Below are positions 31,901-41,328 of a stretch of 64,000 nt of DNA, piece by piece. The stretch is from NCBI GenBank assembly GCA_900553355.1, contig USDK01000005.1:9653-73652 (forward strand), in the 5' to 3' direction. The position numbers and the translations under genes are program-made. Each line of letters opens with the position of its first letter. Position 1 is the first letter of the stretch. Source of the stretch: an uncultured Lachnospiraceae bacterium (GTDB taxonomy: Bacteria > Bacillota > Clostridia > Lachnospirales > Lachnospiraceae). The notes under the pieces are model-generated. The model was not told the origin of the DNA. It saw nothing but the letters and a program-made list of their open reading frames with translations, and made no database searches.

Positions 31901-33304
31901 ATGTTTGCGCAAATCATCAACGGTTTAAGTGACCTGCTGTATACCTATGTTCTTATCATACTTTTGCTGGGGACAGGCATTTATTTTACGATTAAGACTC
32001 GTTTTGTACAATTTCGTTTCCTTAAGGAAGCTATCCGGGTTGTCATGGAGCCAAAGGAAAGTGAAGATGGACTGTCATCGTTCCAGGCGCTGATGGTGTC
32101 GACTGCGTCCCGTGTAGGTACGGGAAATATTGCCGGTATTTCCACGGCAATCTGTATCGGGGGTCCCGGGGCAGTCTTCTGGATGTGGCTGACAGCGATT
32201 CTGGGAAGCGCATCTGCCTTTATAGAAAGTACGCTGGCACAGATTTATAAAAGAAGAGCCCAGGACGGCAGCTGTTACGGAGGGCCGGCCTACTATATCC
32301 AGGCGGCTTTGAAAAAACGCTGGCTGGGAGCCGTGTTTGCAGTATTTCTGATCATGACCTATATGGTAGGATTTAATATGGTCGCTTCTTTTAATATTAC
32401 CGATTCTTTCCGGGCATACAGCTTCTTCCAGGAGGGCACGACGCCGATGATCATCGGGGCTTTGCTGGCCGTAATCTTCTGTGTCTGTGTGTTCGGCGGC
32501 AGTACGCAGATCTCAAAGATTACAGGGATTCTGGTTCCGCTGATGGGGATTTTTTATCTTGCGGTTGCACTGTTTATTGTTGTGACTCATTTTGAACTGA
32601 TCCCGAAGATGTTTGCAGACATCTTTACGAATGCATTTGATTTGCAGGCAATCTTCGGTGGGTTCACCGGCTCATGTATCATGCAGGGAATTAAGAGAGG
32701 ACTTTTCTCTAACGAGGCTGGTGTCGGCTCTGCCCCAAACGCGGCGGCCAGCGCGTCTGTGTCTCATCCTGCCAAGCAGGGGCTGGTGCAGATGCTTTCT
32801 GTATTCATTGATACCATAGTAATCTGTTCGGCGACATCATTTATGCTGCTGTGCTCTGGGGTGGCTCCAAGCGAAGCCCTGAAAGGTATGCCATGGGTAC
32901 AGGCTGCAGCTGCAGAGTCGCTGGGAAGCTTTGGAACGATATTTATCACGGTCGCGCTGTTTATGTTTGCGTTTACCACACTGATTGGAAATTATTTTTA
33001 TGCAGAAATGGGTCTGGGGTATCTGTGTGATAAAAAGCCCGGGAAAAAGATACTGTCAGCCTTTCGTATCTTTGCTACGGTAGTAGTGTTTGGCGGATCT
33101 CTCATGGAATTCAGCGTTGCCTGGAGCACGGCAGATGTGATTATGGGATTCCTGGCGCTGATCAATCTTCCGGTGATCATCCTTCTGGGAGGTCCGGCAG
33201 TGCGGTGTCTGAAGGATTACAGGAAACAGAAAAAAGAAGGGAAAAATCCGGTATTTAAAGCATCGGATATTCATCTGGCAGATAAAACGGATTTCTGGAA
33301 TTAA
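31901..33304 (+). CDS. Sodium:alanine/glycine symporter (AgcS/AlsT family)
   Basis: 467 residues with about ten membrane segments. Family motifs are GTGNIAGISTAICIGGPGAVF and KRGLFSNEAGVGSAPNAAA. It imports alanine, glycine or glutamine with sodium. AAAGAGAGG precedes the ATG; a hairpin follows the stop. Confidence 0.93.
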   Translation: MFAQIINGLSDLLYTYVLIILLLGTGIYFTIKTRFVQFRFLKEAIRVVMEPKESEDGLSSFQALMVSTASRVGTGNIAGISTAICIGGPGAVFWMWLTAILGSASAFIESTLAQIYKRRAQDGSCYGGPAYYIQAALKKRWLGAVFAVFLIMTYMVGFNMVASFNITDSFRAYSFFQEGTTPMIIGALLAVIFCVCVFGGSTQISKITGILVPLMGIFYLAVALFIVVTHFELIPKMFADIFTNAFDLQAIFGGFTGSCIMQGIKRGLFSNEAGVGSAPNAAASASVSHPAKQGLVQMLSVFIDTIVICSATSFMLLCSGVAPSEALKGMPWVQAAAAESLGSFGTIFITVALFMFAFTTLIGNYFYAEMGLGYLCDKKPGKKILSAFRIFATVVVFGGSLMEFSVAWSTADVIMGFLALINLPVIILLGGPAVRCLKDYRKQKKEGKNPVFKASDIHLADKTDFWN

Positions 33305-33313
33305 AGAAGCACA

Positions 33314-33348
33314 AGCGAAAGCCCCGGATCATCTCCGGGGCTTTCGCT
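33314..33348 (+). terminator. Hairpin terminator after the symporter
   Basis: AGCGAAAGCCCCGG pairs perfectly with CCGGGGCTTTCGCT around a 7-base loop. The T run after it is weak. In the rest of 33349-33639 I see only another hairpin (AGATAGTTGA 33437-33446 with TCAACTATCT 33455-33464) of unknown role. Confidence 0.7.
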
Positions 33349-33639
33349 GTTGTCGTTATAGTTATCTAAAGGAATGAGAGAGAAAGTGCAGCACTCGAAA
33401 TCTGTTTATTCCAAGTGCATTTACTTTATGAGGGGGAGATAGTTGATGTCTTGTTCAACTATCTGAGTCTTATTATAAAAGGAAAATATGTCCAAAGTAT
33501 GTTAAAACCCTAAAAGAAAACGAAAATTTCTTAAGCTCAGATTAAGAAATCATAAGGAAAAACTGATGTCTGCTTGATTCTTGCCTTGAATCTGGAGTAT
33601 GATAGAAATATATCATTTTGGAACATGAGAGGAAAAATT

Positions 33640-34548
33640 ATGGAGGATTCATATGTATTAGAATTGCTGGAACCGAAGTTCAAGGATTTTCACCTGGTTT
33701 ACTGCGGATATGCACAATGTGAGGCCCGGCACAGCTATGGTCCGGCCACTCGCCCCAATTATATTATTCATTATATCCTGGAAGGGAAGGGGACCTACCA
33801 GGTAGGGGAGAGGAAATATCAGCTGTCTGCAGGCCAGGGATTTCTGATCGAGCCAGAGACACTGACCTATTATCAGGCGGATCCGGAAGAGCCCTGGAGC
33901 TATCTGTGGGTGGGCGTTGGAGGAACGGAAGCAGAAAAGCATATCAAGGATATCGGTCTGAACAACAGACAGTTGATTTTCCAATATGAGCATGGAGAAC
34001 GGTTAAAAGAGATCGTATTGGCGATGCTGAAGCACACAAAGGTGACAGTAGCGAATCTATACTATCTGCAGGGCAGGCTCTATGATTTTTTTTCGGCGTT
34101 GACGGAGGATGAGGTGATTGATTCCTGCGTAGATATTTCAAAAGAGAGTGCCTATATCCAGGAGGCGGTGACGTTTATCAGGAACCGGTATTCCGAAGGG
34201 TTAAGTGTGGCAGATATCGCGAAGCATATGAATGTGAACAGAAGCTACCTGTATACACTGTTTAAGGAAAATCTTGGAATGTCGCCGAAAGATTTCCTTA
34301 CAAAGTTTCAGATTTCTCAGGCGAGAGAGCAGCTGACGATCACGGACCTGTCGATCGAAGAAGTGGCGGAGGCCTGCGGCTATCACAGTTGTCTGGTGTT
34401 TTCCAAAGCATTTAAGAAAGAAAACGGAGTGACACCTACGCAATACCGGAAAAATCACAGACTGGCGGCAAAGCGCACGTCTCCTGCAAGTGTGGAAGAA
34501 CTGGAAGGAATCGGGAGAAAGGTGAGGTTAAGTCTGGAAAAAGAATAA
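33640..34548 (+). CDS. AraC-family transcriptional regulator
   Basis: 302 residues. N-terminal cupin-type sensing domain (NYIIHYILEGKGTYQVGE, AGQGFLIEPE), then two AraC helix-turn-helix motifs at the C-terminus (LSVADIAKHMNVNRSYLYTL and IEEVAEACGYHSCLVFSKAF). I start at ATG 33640 with GAGAGGA upstream. It lies 14 bases before glpK in the same direction, so it may control glycerol use or an unlinked sugar. Confidence 0.88.
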   Translation: MEDSYVLELLEPKFKDFHLVYCGYAQCEARHSYGPATRPNYIIHYILEGKGTYQVGERKYQLSAGQGFLIEPETLTYYQADPEEPWSYLWVGVGGTEAEKHIKDIGLNNRQLIFQYEHGERLKEIVLAMLKHTKVTVANLYYLQGRLYDFFSALTEDEVIDSCVDISKESAYIQEAVTFIRNRYSEGLSVADIAKHMNVNRSYLYTLFKENLGMSPKDFLTKFQISQAREQLTITDLSIEEVAEACGYHSCLVFSKAFKKENGVTPTQYRKNHRLAAKRTSPASVEELEGIGRKVRLSLEKE

Positions 34549-34562
34549 AAAGAGGTGAGAGG

Positions 34563-36059
34563 ATGGCAAAATATGTAATGGCGCTGGATGCGGGGACAAC
34601 CAGCAACCGGTGTATTTTATTCAATAAAAAAGGAGAGATCTGCAGTATTGCACAGAAGGAATTTACTCAGTATTTCCCAAAGCCCGGATGGGTAGAACAT
34701 GATGCTGATGAAATCTGGTCGACCCAGCTTGGGGTGGCGGTAGAGGCTATGAGTAAAATCGGAGCATCAGCAGAGGATATTGCGGCTATCGGCATTACAA
34801 ATCAGAGGGAAACGGCTGTCGTCTGGGATAAGCAGACGGGAGAACCGGTATGCAATGCTATCGTGTGGCAGTGCCGCAGAACAGCTGAATATTGTGATCA
34901 GCTGAAAGGCCGGGGCTATACAGATATGATACGGGAAAAGACGGGACTGATTATCGATGCCTATTTTTCCGGGACAAAGATCAAGTGGATCCTGGATCAT
35001 GTAGAGGGCGCCAGAGAACGGGCCGAGAAAGGGGAGCTCCTTTTTGGAACGGTAGAGACCTGGCTGATCTGGAAACTGACCAGGGGGAAGGTGCATGTAA
35101 CGGACTATTCCAACGCTTCCCGGACCATGCTGTTTAATATCAATACACTGGAATGGGATCAGGAGATATTAAAGTTACTTGAAATTCCAGAAGCTATGCT
35201 TCCGACACCTATGCCATCGAGCTGTGTATACGGAGAGACGGATGGGTCATATTTTGGTGGACCGATTCCTATTGCAGGTGCGGCAGGAGATCAACAGTCG
35301 GCTTTGTTTGGACAGGTATGCTTCCACCCGGGGGCAGCAAAAAATACTTACGGGACAGGCTGTTTCCTTCTAATGAATACCGGGGAAAAACCGGTGTTTT
35401 CCAAAAACGGGCTGGTGACTACCATAGCCTGGGGGCTGGACGGAAAGGTGGAGTATGCGCTGGAAGGGTCTATTTTCGTGGCAGGCGCGGCGATCCAGTG
35501 GCTGCGGGATGAGATGAGGCTTATCGATTCGGCAGAGGATTCAGAGTATATGGCACAGAAGGTAAAGGATACCAATGGCTGTTATGTGGTTCCTGCGTTT
35601 ACCGGCCTTGGAGCGCCGCACTGGGATCCTTATGCCAGAGGAACCATCGTAGGCATTACTCGTGGCGTGAATAAATACCATATTATTCGTGCGACTTTAG
35701 AATCTCTGGCTTATCAGGTCAATGATGTGCTGGGAGCTATGGAAGCAGATTCCGGAATCCGGCTGACGTCTCTTCGGGTAGACGGGGGTGCCAGCGCCAA
35801 TGATTTCCTCATGCAGACGCAGGCGGATATTACAGGAGCGCCGGTCAAACGTCCCAGATGTATTGAAACGACGGCTATGGGGGCGGCCTACCTGGCAGGT
35901 CTGGCCACAGGCTACTGGAAGAGCAGAGACGAAGTTAAAGAGAACTGGGCGGTCGATCAGATTTTTGAGCCGAAGATCGATGAAGCGGATCGGGAAAAAA
36001 GAGTGAAGGGCTGGAATAAAGCAGTCCATTATGCATATCATTGGGCAAAGGAGGAATAA
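34563..36059 (+). CDS. glpK: Glycerol kinase
   Basis: 498 residues, FGGY family. ALDAGTTSNRCILF is the N-terminal ATP-binding loop, with GITNQRET and YFSGTKIKW following and the C-terminal DGGASAND phosphate loop. It phosphorylates glycerol to glycerol 3-phosphate. AAAGAGGTGAGAGG lies upstream. A clipped DUF1667 gene follows 5 bases later; in clostridia such genes accompany glycerol-3-phosphate dehydrogenase. Confidence 0.96.
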   Translation: MAKYVMALDAGTTSNRCILFNKKGEICSIAQKEFTQYFPKPGWVEHDADEIWSTQLGVAVEAMSKIGASAEDIAAIGITNQRETAVVWDKQTGEPVCNAIVWQCRRTAEYCDQLKGRGYTDMIREKTGLIIDAYFSGTKIKWILDHVEGARERAEKGELLFGTVETWLIWKLTRGKVHVTDYSNASRTMLFNINTLEWDQEILKLLEIPEAMLPTPMPSSCVYGETDGSYFGGPIPIAGAAGDQQSALFGQVCFHPGAAKNTYGTGCFLLMNTGEKPVFSKNGLVTTIAWGLDGKVEYALEGSIFVAGAAIQWLRDEMRLIDSAEDSEYMAQKVKDTNGCYVVPAFTGLGAPHWDPYARGTIVGITRGVNKYHIIRATLESLAYQVNDVLGAMEADSGIRLTSLRVDGGASANDFLMQTQADITGAPVKRPRCIETTAMGAAYLAGLATGYWKSRDEVKENWAVDQIFEPKIDEADREKRVKGWNKAVHYAYHWAKEE

Positions 36060-36064
36060 AAACG

Positions 36065-36226
36065 ATGGAGACGATCAAGATTACCTGTACCGGATGCAGA
36101 AACGGCTGCCTGATGTCAGTTGAAGTTGAAGATGGAGAAGTGGTAGATGTAGACGGGAATGGATGCATGCGAGGTTATGCATGTGCACAAAGAAAAGTTT
36201 CTCAAATGGAAAATCCGGGTAAGTAA
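36065..36226 (+). pseudogene. DUF1667 protein, C-terminally truncated
   Basis: 53 residues: TCTGCRNGCLMSV, then GNGCMRGYACAQRKV and an early stop. The four cysteines match the N-terminal cluster-binding half of DUF1667 proteins, which are about 115-120 residues long. AGGAGG is at 36050. The glpK-DUF1667 order is a known glycerol context, but the partner dehydrogenases are missing here. Either a short working variant or a remnant. Confidence 0.6.
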
Positions 36227-36331
36227 TCCGTAAAATTGCATAAATAGAAGCGGTTTTTATGGACAATTCTGTCACAATGTACTAAAATAGAAATATCGAT
36301 GCAATTTGAAGGAAAGAAGGGAAATATCATC

Positions 36332-37579
36332 ATGAAAAGAAACGTAATCGTAGGACAGTCCGGCGGACCGACCGCTGCCATCAACTCAAGCCTTGCAGGC
36401 GTATACCGGACAGCAAAAGACCGCGGGGCCAATAAGGTGTATGGTATGCTTCACGGAGTTCAGGGACTGTTACAGGAAAAATATATCGATCTTTCAGATC
36501 ATATCAAAACAGAGCTGGATGCCGAGCTTTTAAAGAGAACTCCGGCAGCATTTTTGGGATCCTGCCGTTTCAAACTGCCAGAGATCCATGAAGACAGAGA
36601 AGTATATGAAAAGATTTTCGGAATCCTGGATAAGCTGGATATTGAGGCATTTATTTACATCGGCGGAAACGATTCCATGGATACGATCAAAAAGTTGTCC
36701 GATTATGCGATCATTACCGGACACTCTACCCGGTTCATCGGATGCCCGAAGACGATTGATAATGACCTGGCGCTGACAGATCATACGCCGGGCTACGGAA
36801 GTGCGGCAAAATATATCGGAACATCTATGAAGGAGATCATCCGTGACGGTTTCTGCCTGGAGTATGAAAAAGGAATCGTAACCATCGTAGAGATCATGGG
36901 AAGAAACGCAGGATGGCTGACAGGCGCATCTGCTCTGGCTAAAGGCGAAGACTGTGAAGGGCCGGATCTGATCTACCTGCCGGAAATTCCGTTCGACCTT
37001 CATGAATTCAGCGCAAGAGTAAAACAGCTGATTGAAGAGAAACCATCCATCGTGATCGCGGTATCTGAGGGAATCCGCACACCGGACGGCACTTATGTAT
37101 GTGAGCTTGGCAACAGCATTGATTTTGTTGATGCATTCGGACATAAGCAGCTGTCTGGAACCGCTTCTTATCTTGCAAGCTTTATCGCAGGAGAGCATGG
37201 CTGCAAGACCCGTGCCATTGAACTGAGCACACTGCAGCGTTCTGCATCTCATACAGCATCCCGTGTCGATATCCTGGAGGCTTATCAGGTAGGAGGAGCA
37301 GCAGTGAAGGCTGCGGATGAAGGAGATTCCGGAAAGATGGTCGTGCTGCAGAGATTGTCTGACGATCCATATCAGTGTGGAACTGAAGTAAAGGATGTAC
37401 ACAAGATTGCCAACGATGAAAAGCTGGTTCCGAGAAATTGGGTCAATGAAGACGGTACTTATGTGACAAATGAATTTGTATCCTATGTTCGCCCACTGAT
37501 CCAGGGCGATGTGTCACCAGTCATGGTAGACGGAATTCCAAGGCATCTGTATACACCAAAGGAATTAAGCCACAGATAA
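36332..37579 (+). CDS. pfp: PPi-type 6-phosphofructokinase
   Basis: 415 residues. VGQSGGPTAAINSS starts the phosphofructokinase fold. The donor site reads YIGGNDSMDT and the catalytic loop PKTIDNDL: Asp instead of Gly and Lys instead of Gly mark pyrophosphate-dependent enzymes. It converts fructose 6-phosphate and PPi to the bisphosphate. I start at ATG 36332 after AAGGAAAGAAGGG; an upstream ATG at 36299 has no site. Confidence 0.9.
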   Translation: MKRNVIVGQSGGPTAAINSSLAGVYRTAKDRGANKVYGMLHGVQGLLQEKYIDLSDHIKTELDAELLKRTPAAFLGSCRFKLPEIHEDREVYEKIFGILDKLDIEAFIYIGGNDSMDTIKKLSDYAIITGHSTRFIGCPKTIDNDLALTDHTPGYGSAAKYIGTSMKEIIRDGFCLEYEKGIVTIVEIMGRNAGWLTGASALAKGEDCEGPDLIYLPEIPFDLHEFSARVKQLIEEKPSIVIAVSEGIRTPDGTYVCELGNSIDFVDAFGHKQLSGTASYLASFIAGEHGCKTRAIELSTLQRSASHTASRVDILEAYQVGGAAVKAADEGDSGKMVVLQRLSDDPYQCGTEVKDVHKIANDEKLVPRNWVNEDGTYVTNEFVSYVRPLIQGDVSPVMVDGIPRHLYTPKELSHR

Positions 37580-37602
37580 GACATTTATCAGGTGAAAACA
37601 AA

Positions 37603-37633
37603 TCCCGGACGGTAGAAATGCTGCCGCCCGGGA
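37603..37633 (+). terminator. Hairpin after the phosphofructokinase gene
   Basis: TCCCGGACGG and CCGCCCGGGA form a GC-rich stem with one mismatch; no T run follows, so termination may be inefficient. Confidence 0.5.
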
Positions 37634-37798
37634 AAATATCACAGGCAGTAAATTTATGCTTGTATTTCTTGTATATATCCGGTAATATATATAGTACTCT
37701 CATTCTATTTCAGAAATTCTAAGAGAGATGTTTCTAAATATTCTTTTATTAAAATCCTATGTTTCAAATTCATACGTGTCAAAAATGAGGTGGTGTAT

Positions 37799-39313
37799 TT
37801 GTCAGTAAAAGAAGGTTATGACGTTCTGCGTCTGATCGAGCATGGTCAGATCTGTTACATTAGTTCAGAGTATGTAAGGGGAAAGCCACTGGCCTGGTAT
37901 TTGAAATATCATCCCCATGTATCCAGACAGGAGTTGTTTGGATGGATTCAGTGCCTGGAGCGGCAGCTGGAGATGCTCCATAAATGTAGAAAGCATCCCT
38001 GTTACCGATATGTAAATCCATATAGTGTAATCGTATCAGAAGAAGGGGAACTTTATCTGGCGGATATGGAAGCCGGTTCCAATGAAGAAATGCTGCGCCT
38101 GATGAGGAGAAAAAGTATACGGGAGCATTTTCTTCCCGGAGAGGCGCCATATTACCGGAAAGCGTCTGTCAGCCTGGACGCTTATGGCATGGGAAGGACG
38201 ATCCAGTATCTGCTGGCAATGTCAGATGTGGATCCACCCCTTACCAGAAGAGAAACCGCAAGGCTTCAAAAGCTGATCTCGAGATGTGAAAAAGTCTCAT
38301 CAAAAAAAGCAATTCAAAATTTATCAGAAATTCGAAAATATATTCCAGTTTATGAAGAAAAACAACCGAATATCGGGAAAAGAGCCGGGAAAGTGCTGGC
38401 CGTGGCAGCTCTTTTATGCATTTTTGCAGTAGTCGGGAGATGGGGAATTGAAAAGAATATATCCGGCGGAAAGGAGGCGCAGGCAGAAACCCTCAGGGAT
38501 ACGGAACGTGAAAAGGCAGAGGTTAAAGAAGGGGAAAATTTTCAGGAAAAGGAGGAGCGGATCGAGCTGGCGCTTGCCTACTTTCTTGAGATCGAGGATT
38601 ACCAGAAGGCAGCAGATACTCTGGAGCCGGTCCGGAAAGAATCCGAAGTGTGCGAGGAACTGGCAGCTGTTGCCGGGGCATTTCTGGAGCCGGAAGGGTC
38701 TGGCGAAAAAAGCTCTTTGGAAGAACATCTGACCAGACTGGAATCACTGGTGAGAGAACAGGAGGATGTATGGGGAGAACAGGAAAGACTGGCATTTTGC
38801 CGGTGCCTGATCAAGGGCTATCTTTTTCTGGACACCGATGATGGGGCGAAGAATGCGATCCGCCTGGGGGAAGAATGTCTGGAAAGTGAAAAATTAGGGG
38901 AGTTTGAGACGGGGGAGATTCAGGCGGATCTGGCCGCAGCCTATGAGCGTGCCGGAGAGATGGAAACCGCGGCAGAACTGTACACAAGTCTTCTTGAGAC
39001 AGTCGGAGAAGAGAGACAGCGCAGGGAGTATTATGGGAAAGCTGCTGCCCTGTATGAAGACTGTGGGAGAGTGGATATGGCATTGGAAACGTGCATACAG
39101 GGAGTAGAGGAATTTCCACAGGATCAGTCTTTAAAGCTGGCGCATATCCGGATCCTCTGCCAGGATTCTTCCATGGACCGGGCTGTTTGTGCACAGACCA
39201 TACGGGATTATCTTTCCCGGGATCCGGCGCTTGGAGAAAGTGAGGAATTTCAGAAGTTGCAGAAGGAATATGGAATCAGAGTAGAAGGAGGAGAAGTATG
39301 GGTCGGAGAGTGA
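37799..39313 (+). CDS. Membrane pseudokinase with extracytoplasmic helical repeats
   Basis: About 504 residues. Residues 1-190 look like the C-lobe of a Ser/Thr kinase, but the catalytic HRD region reads CYRYVNPYSVIV and the DFG region YLADMEA, so both catalytic Asp residues are replaced and there is no Gly-rich loop. One membrane segment is near residue 210 (VLAVAALLCIFAVVG). The rest is an acidic region of TPR-like helix pairs (ERIELALAYFLEIEDYQKAA). Layout resembles EssB of type VII secretion, but no other secretion gene is present. Start probably TTG 37799 with GAGGTGG ahead; GTG 37790 is possible. Confidence 0.65.
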   Translation: MSVKEGYDVLRLIEHGQICYISSEYVRGKPLAWYLKYHPHVSRQELFGWIQCLERQLEMLHKCRKHPCYRYVNPYSVIVSEEGELYLADMEAGSNEEMLRLMRRKSIREHFLPGEAPYYRKASVSLDAYGMGRTIQYLLAMSDVDPPLTRRETARLQKLISRCEKVSSKKAIQNLSEIRKYIPVYEEKQPNIGKRAGKVLAVAALLCIFAVVGRWGIEKNISGGKEAQAETLRDTEREKAEVKEGENFQEKEERIELALAYFLEIEDYQKAADTLEPVRKESEVCEELAAVAGAFLEPEGSGEKSSLEEHLTRLESLVREQEDVWGEQERLAFCRCLIKGYLFLDTDDGAKNAIRLGEECLESEKLGEFETGEIQADLAAAYERAGEMETAAELYTSLLETVGEERQRREYYGKAAALYEDCGRVDMALETCIQGVEEFPQDQSLKLAHIRILCQDSSMDRAVCAQTIRDYLSRDPALGESEEFQKLQKEYGIRVEGGEVWVGE

Positions 39314-41052
39314 AGAGCATTGTGGCTTTATTAGTGGTGCTGGGACTTTTATACTGGCAGCAGGATCAGATCAGTTATGCCACGGAAACTGAAGAAATCA
39401 CAGAGCCTGGGGATCTGGAGGAAGAGAAGCCAGAGGAAAAACCGGAGGAGAAGCCAGAGGAGCCTCAGGTGAAAATGTTTGAAGCAGAGATTCCCGGACC
39501 GGATGGAGAAAATGGATATTACCGGTCATGGCCGGCGGTAAAGATTCGTCATGTCGGCGAGGCCGGCATGACTCATTGCCGCCTGGTAAACAGCGAGGGA
39601 CAGGCAATAGAACAGGCCTTGGATGAGAAAGGAGAAGAAGCTGCTTTTGGGCAGGAACAGTTTCGGGCAGGAAAGAATGAACTGAAAGTCTGGATGACGG
39701 ATGAGGAGGGTGAGCCTGTGGAAGAATATGTTCTGGAACATTCATTCTGGATCGATATGACGGGTCCGGTGATCGATTTGAGCGTGCCGCAGGGGATGGA
39801 TGCCTGGTATGGGGAGGAGGTCCCTCTGTCTGTGTCTGCGAAAGACGGTCAGCAGGGCAGCCGGACAGCTGAGATTTCATGCAGCGTCCAGGGACAGGTT
39901 GTCGCCCGGACGGACAGGGAAAAGGCGGTGTTCCAGATCCGTCAGTTTTCTGAAGGCGGCGCCCCGGTGAAGGTATCGGTAAAGGCTGTAGACTACGCAG
40001 GAAATGTGACCTGGAGAGAGTGCGGACTGTTTATAGATGGAAAAGCACCGGAGGCAGTAATAGAGGGGGCTGAGGATTATACGATCAGCAGTCAGCCGGT
40101 AGAAATACGCCTGCAGGCAAGAGAAGAAAATGTTCTTGCAGGCGCGGCTGGAAAAGTGATCCATGAAACTCCCGACGGCGCAGTAAGGGAACAGGAGATC
40201 CAGGGATGGACAGACGCAGCAGGCGGCAGGGAAGCTTTGGCAATTTTGGAAGAAGACGGAAGTTATCAGGTGTCTATGGAACTCAGAGACGCAGCAGGCC
40301 ATATGGCCTCGGAGGCCAGAAATCTGATCATTGACCGGACCAATCCAATCATCCAATATGTAGACGCGCTGGATGGGACTTATCAGAAAAGTTTTTGTCT
40401 GGATAATAAAAAAGGAGACCTCATTCAAGATTTTACCACCTATACCTATACAGTATCCCTGGATGGGCGTCTGTATCCTCTGGGGGAGACTGTAAACAGG
40501 GAAGGCCTTCATTTTCTGGAAGTAAAGGCTGTGGACGCGGCAGGAAATGTGGGGACTGCGTCCGCAGAATTTGTGGTTGACCACACTGCGCCTAAAGTGA
40601 TATTTCGTAATCTGGAGGAAGGAAAGGTCTATGAGGAACAACAGACTTTTCAGGTGACTTTGGAAGATCAGAAGGATGAGATCCGTGAGATACGGATTAA
40701 TGGTATCCGACAAAAGACCAGTACTCACAGTAAAATCTATCAGTATACGGTAGAGGATGAGAGAGATTATGAAGTGACCGTGAAGGCATCAGACCGTGCC
40801 GGAAATGAAACGACAGAACGGATTACTTTTGAAGTGGCAGGAAAAGAAACTCTGGTAGAACAGATTTTAAATCCGATCAAAAAAACGCTGGGGCTCCATG
40901 AAAATAAAAATGAAAGAGCGGAAGATAAAGAAAAGCAGGAAGCGAAAGAAGAGAACCCCAATAGCTGGACGATCGTACTTGTGGCGAGTCTTGGAATCGC
41001 AGTGGCAGGGGGAAGTGGATGGATGGTGTGGAGAAGGATTCTGAAGCCGTAG
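39298..41052 (+). CDS. Anchored surface protein with Ig-like repeats
   Basis: 584 residues. N-terminal signal or anchor (SIVALLVVLGLLYW), then a PEEKPEEKP repeat spacer, then about four to five bacterial Ig-like modules marked by recurring DRTNP, DHTAPKV and AAGNVGTA phrases. A C-terminal membrane segment (VASLGIAVAGGSGWMVW) precedes a short basic tail, so the modules lie outside the cell. The start overlaps the pseudokinase gene by 16 bases, so both are made together and probably act together at the surface. Confidence 0.75.
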   Translation: MGRRVKSIVALLVVLGLLYWQQDQISYATETEEITEPGDLEEEKPEEKPEEKPEEPQVKMFEAEIPGPDGENGYYRSWPAVKIRHVGEAGMTHCRLVNSEGQAIEQALDEKGEEAAFGQEQFRAGKNELKVWMTDEEGEPVEEYVLEHSFWIDMTGPVIDLSVPQGMDAWYGEEVPLSVSAKDGQQGSRTAEISCSVQGQVVARTDREKAVFQIRQFSEGGAPVKVSVKAVDYAGNVTWRECGLFIDGKAPEAVIEGAEDYTISSQPVEIRLQAREENVLAGAAGKVIHETPDGAVREQEIQGWTDAAGGREALAILEEDGSYQVSMELRDAAGHMASEARNLIIDRTNPIIQYVDALDGTYQKSFCLDNKKGDLIQDFTTYTYTVSLDGRLYPLGETVNREGLHFLEVKAVDAAGNVGTASAEFVVDHTAPKVIFRNLEEGKVYEEQQTFQVTLEDQKDEIREIRINGIRQKTSTHSKIYQYTVEDERDYEVTVKASDRAGNETTERITFEVAGKETLVEQILNPIKKTLGLHENKNERAEDKEKQEAKEENPNSWTIVLVASLGIAVAGGSGWMVWRRILKP

Positions 41053-41079
41053 ATTAAAAATTTCCCCTACAAAGGGAGG

Positions 41080-41112
41080 ATGCCGGGTGACTGCTTTACC
41101 AGTCCCCGGCAT
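41080..41112 (+). terminator. Hairpin after the surface-protein gene
   Basis: ATGCCGGG pairs with CCCGGCAT, with an inner ACTG/CAGT; only a short T-poor tail follows. Confidence 0.55.
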
Positions 41113-41267
41113 GTATTATGAAAAAGTTTATTCAAATATAAACTGCGAATCGTCTGTTTTCTTTTGATGATTTTAGTATAGTCGACAGCTGTGAAGAAAT
41201 GGTGATACAGAAATGAAAGAATTTTAAAAGATAAATGAACAAATTATGAACATTAAGGTTTTGCACA

Positions 41268-41296
41268 TTGGAAAATCGGGAAAAATGATTTATACT
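41268..41296 (+). promoter_or_regulatory. Promoter of the GT2 gene
   Basis: TTGGAA, 17-base spacer, TATACT, 33 bases before the ATG. Confidence 0.65.
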
Positions 41297-41328
41297 ATAG
41301 TAGCACAGATGAAGAAAGGAAGAAAAAG

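Noticed and set aside
37799..41052. Type VII secretion locus
   Set aside because: Only the EssB-like layout of one protein suggests it; no EssC ATPase, WXG100 or EsaA genes are nearby.
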